The notes beneath the pieces are model-generated. The model had not been told where the DNA came from, searched no databases, and saw only the letters and a list, made by a program, of their open reading frames with translations. Positions 5,099 to 5,138 of a stretch of 5,138 nucleotides of DNA are shown piece after piece (within the stretch, counting starts at the first letter, position 1; every line of letters starts with the position of its first letter). Position numbers and translations under genes: made by a program. The DNA lies in the NCBI GenBank assembly GCA_003477305.1, contig DMTN01000004.1:7774-12911 (forward strand), given 5' to 3'. Source of the DNA: Acholeplasmatales bacterium (GTDB taxonomy: Bacteria > Bacillota_I > Bacilli_A > Izemoplasmatales > Hujiaoplasmataceae).

Positions 5099-5138
5099 GC
5101 AGGTGTAGTTCAACGGTAGAACTTCAGCCTTCCAAGCT
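5099..5138 (+). tRNA. tRNA-Gly(UCC), 5' part, cut by the window end
   Basis: The first 40 bases fold as a tRNA. The acceptor 5' strand is GCAGGTG (5099-5105), followed by T8 and A9. The D arm is GTTC (5108-5111), loop AACGGTA, GAAC (5119-5122). The anticodon stem TCAGC (5124-5128) leads into the loop CTTCCAA (5129-5135), with anticodon TCC at 5131-5133, then the start of the 3' strand, GCT. It reads the glycine codon GGA and probably other GGN codons by wobble. The 3' half, T arm and any encoded CCA lie outside the window. The upstream promoter indicates independent transcription, possibly of a tRNA cluster. Confidence 0.92.

Overview
The window comes from a GC-rich (roughly 60% by eye, not counted) bacterium that uses the standard bacterial code: TGA is a stop, and Trp is encoded by TGG. 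The neighbourhood yceD-rpmF followed by rsmH resembles the ylbN-rpmF ... mraZ-mraW stretch of Bacilli. Together with strong AGGAGGTGA-type ribosome binding sites and sigma-A-like TTGACA/TATAAT promoters, this suggests Bacillota or a relative close to the Mollicutes (the Acholeplasma/Izemoplasma/Haloplasma side). The lineage call is an inference. Gene density is very high, and no stretch over 300 bases lacks a gene.

Layout. A long XRE-type helix-turn-helix regulator with a helical-repeat C-terminal region (28-1314, +) runs head-on into an Mrp/ApbC-type P-loop ATPase (2301-1300, -), and their 3' ends overlap by 15 bases. The ATPase diverges from a PIG-L/LmbE-type zinc deacetylase (2439-3224, +). 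The intergenic region between them holds a -10 box for each gene and a 9-bp GC-rich inverted repeat. Next come yceD (DUF177, 3308-3775) and rpmF (ribosomal protein bL32, 3803-4018), a two-gene operon driven by a perfect-consensus promoter and closed by a good intrinsic terminator. rsmH (16S rRNA m4C1402 methyltransferase, 4108-5034) follows with its own extended -10 promoter. The window ends inside a tRNA-Gly(UCC) gene (from 5099) that also has its own promoter.

How the genes work together. The right half is a translation block: a 23S rRNA-related factor, a 50S protein, a 16S rRNA methylase and a tRNA. The left half combines a regulator, a presumed Fe-S cluster carrier ATPase and an amidohydrolase. 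Nothing visible ties the regulator to its neighbours.

I see no mobile element, CRISPR array, phage gene or clearly new multi-gene system. The points worth a second look are the Mrp protein lacking the C-terminal CxxC motif, the separation of rsmH from mraZ/ftsL, the inverted repeat between the divergent genes, and the unusually long regulator.
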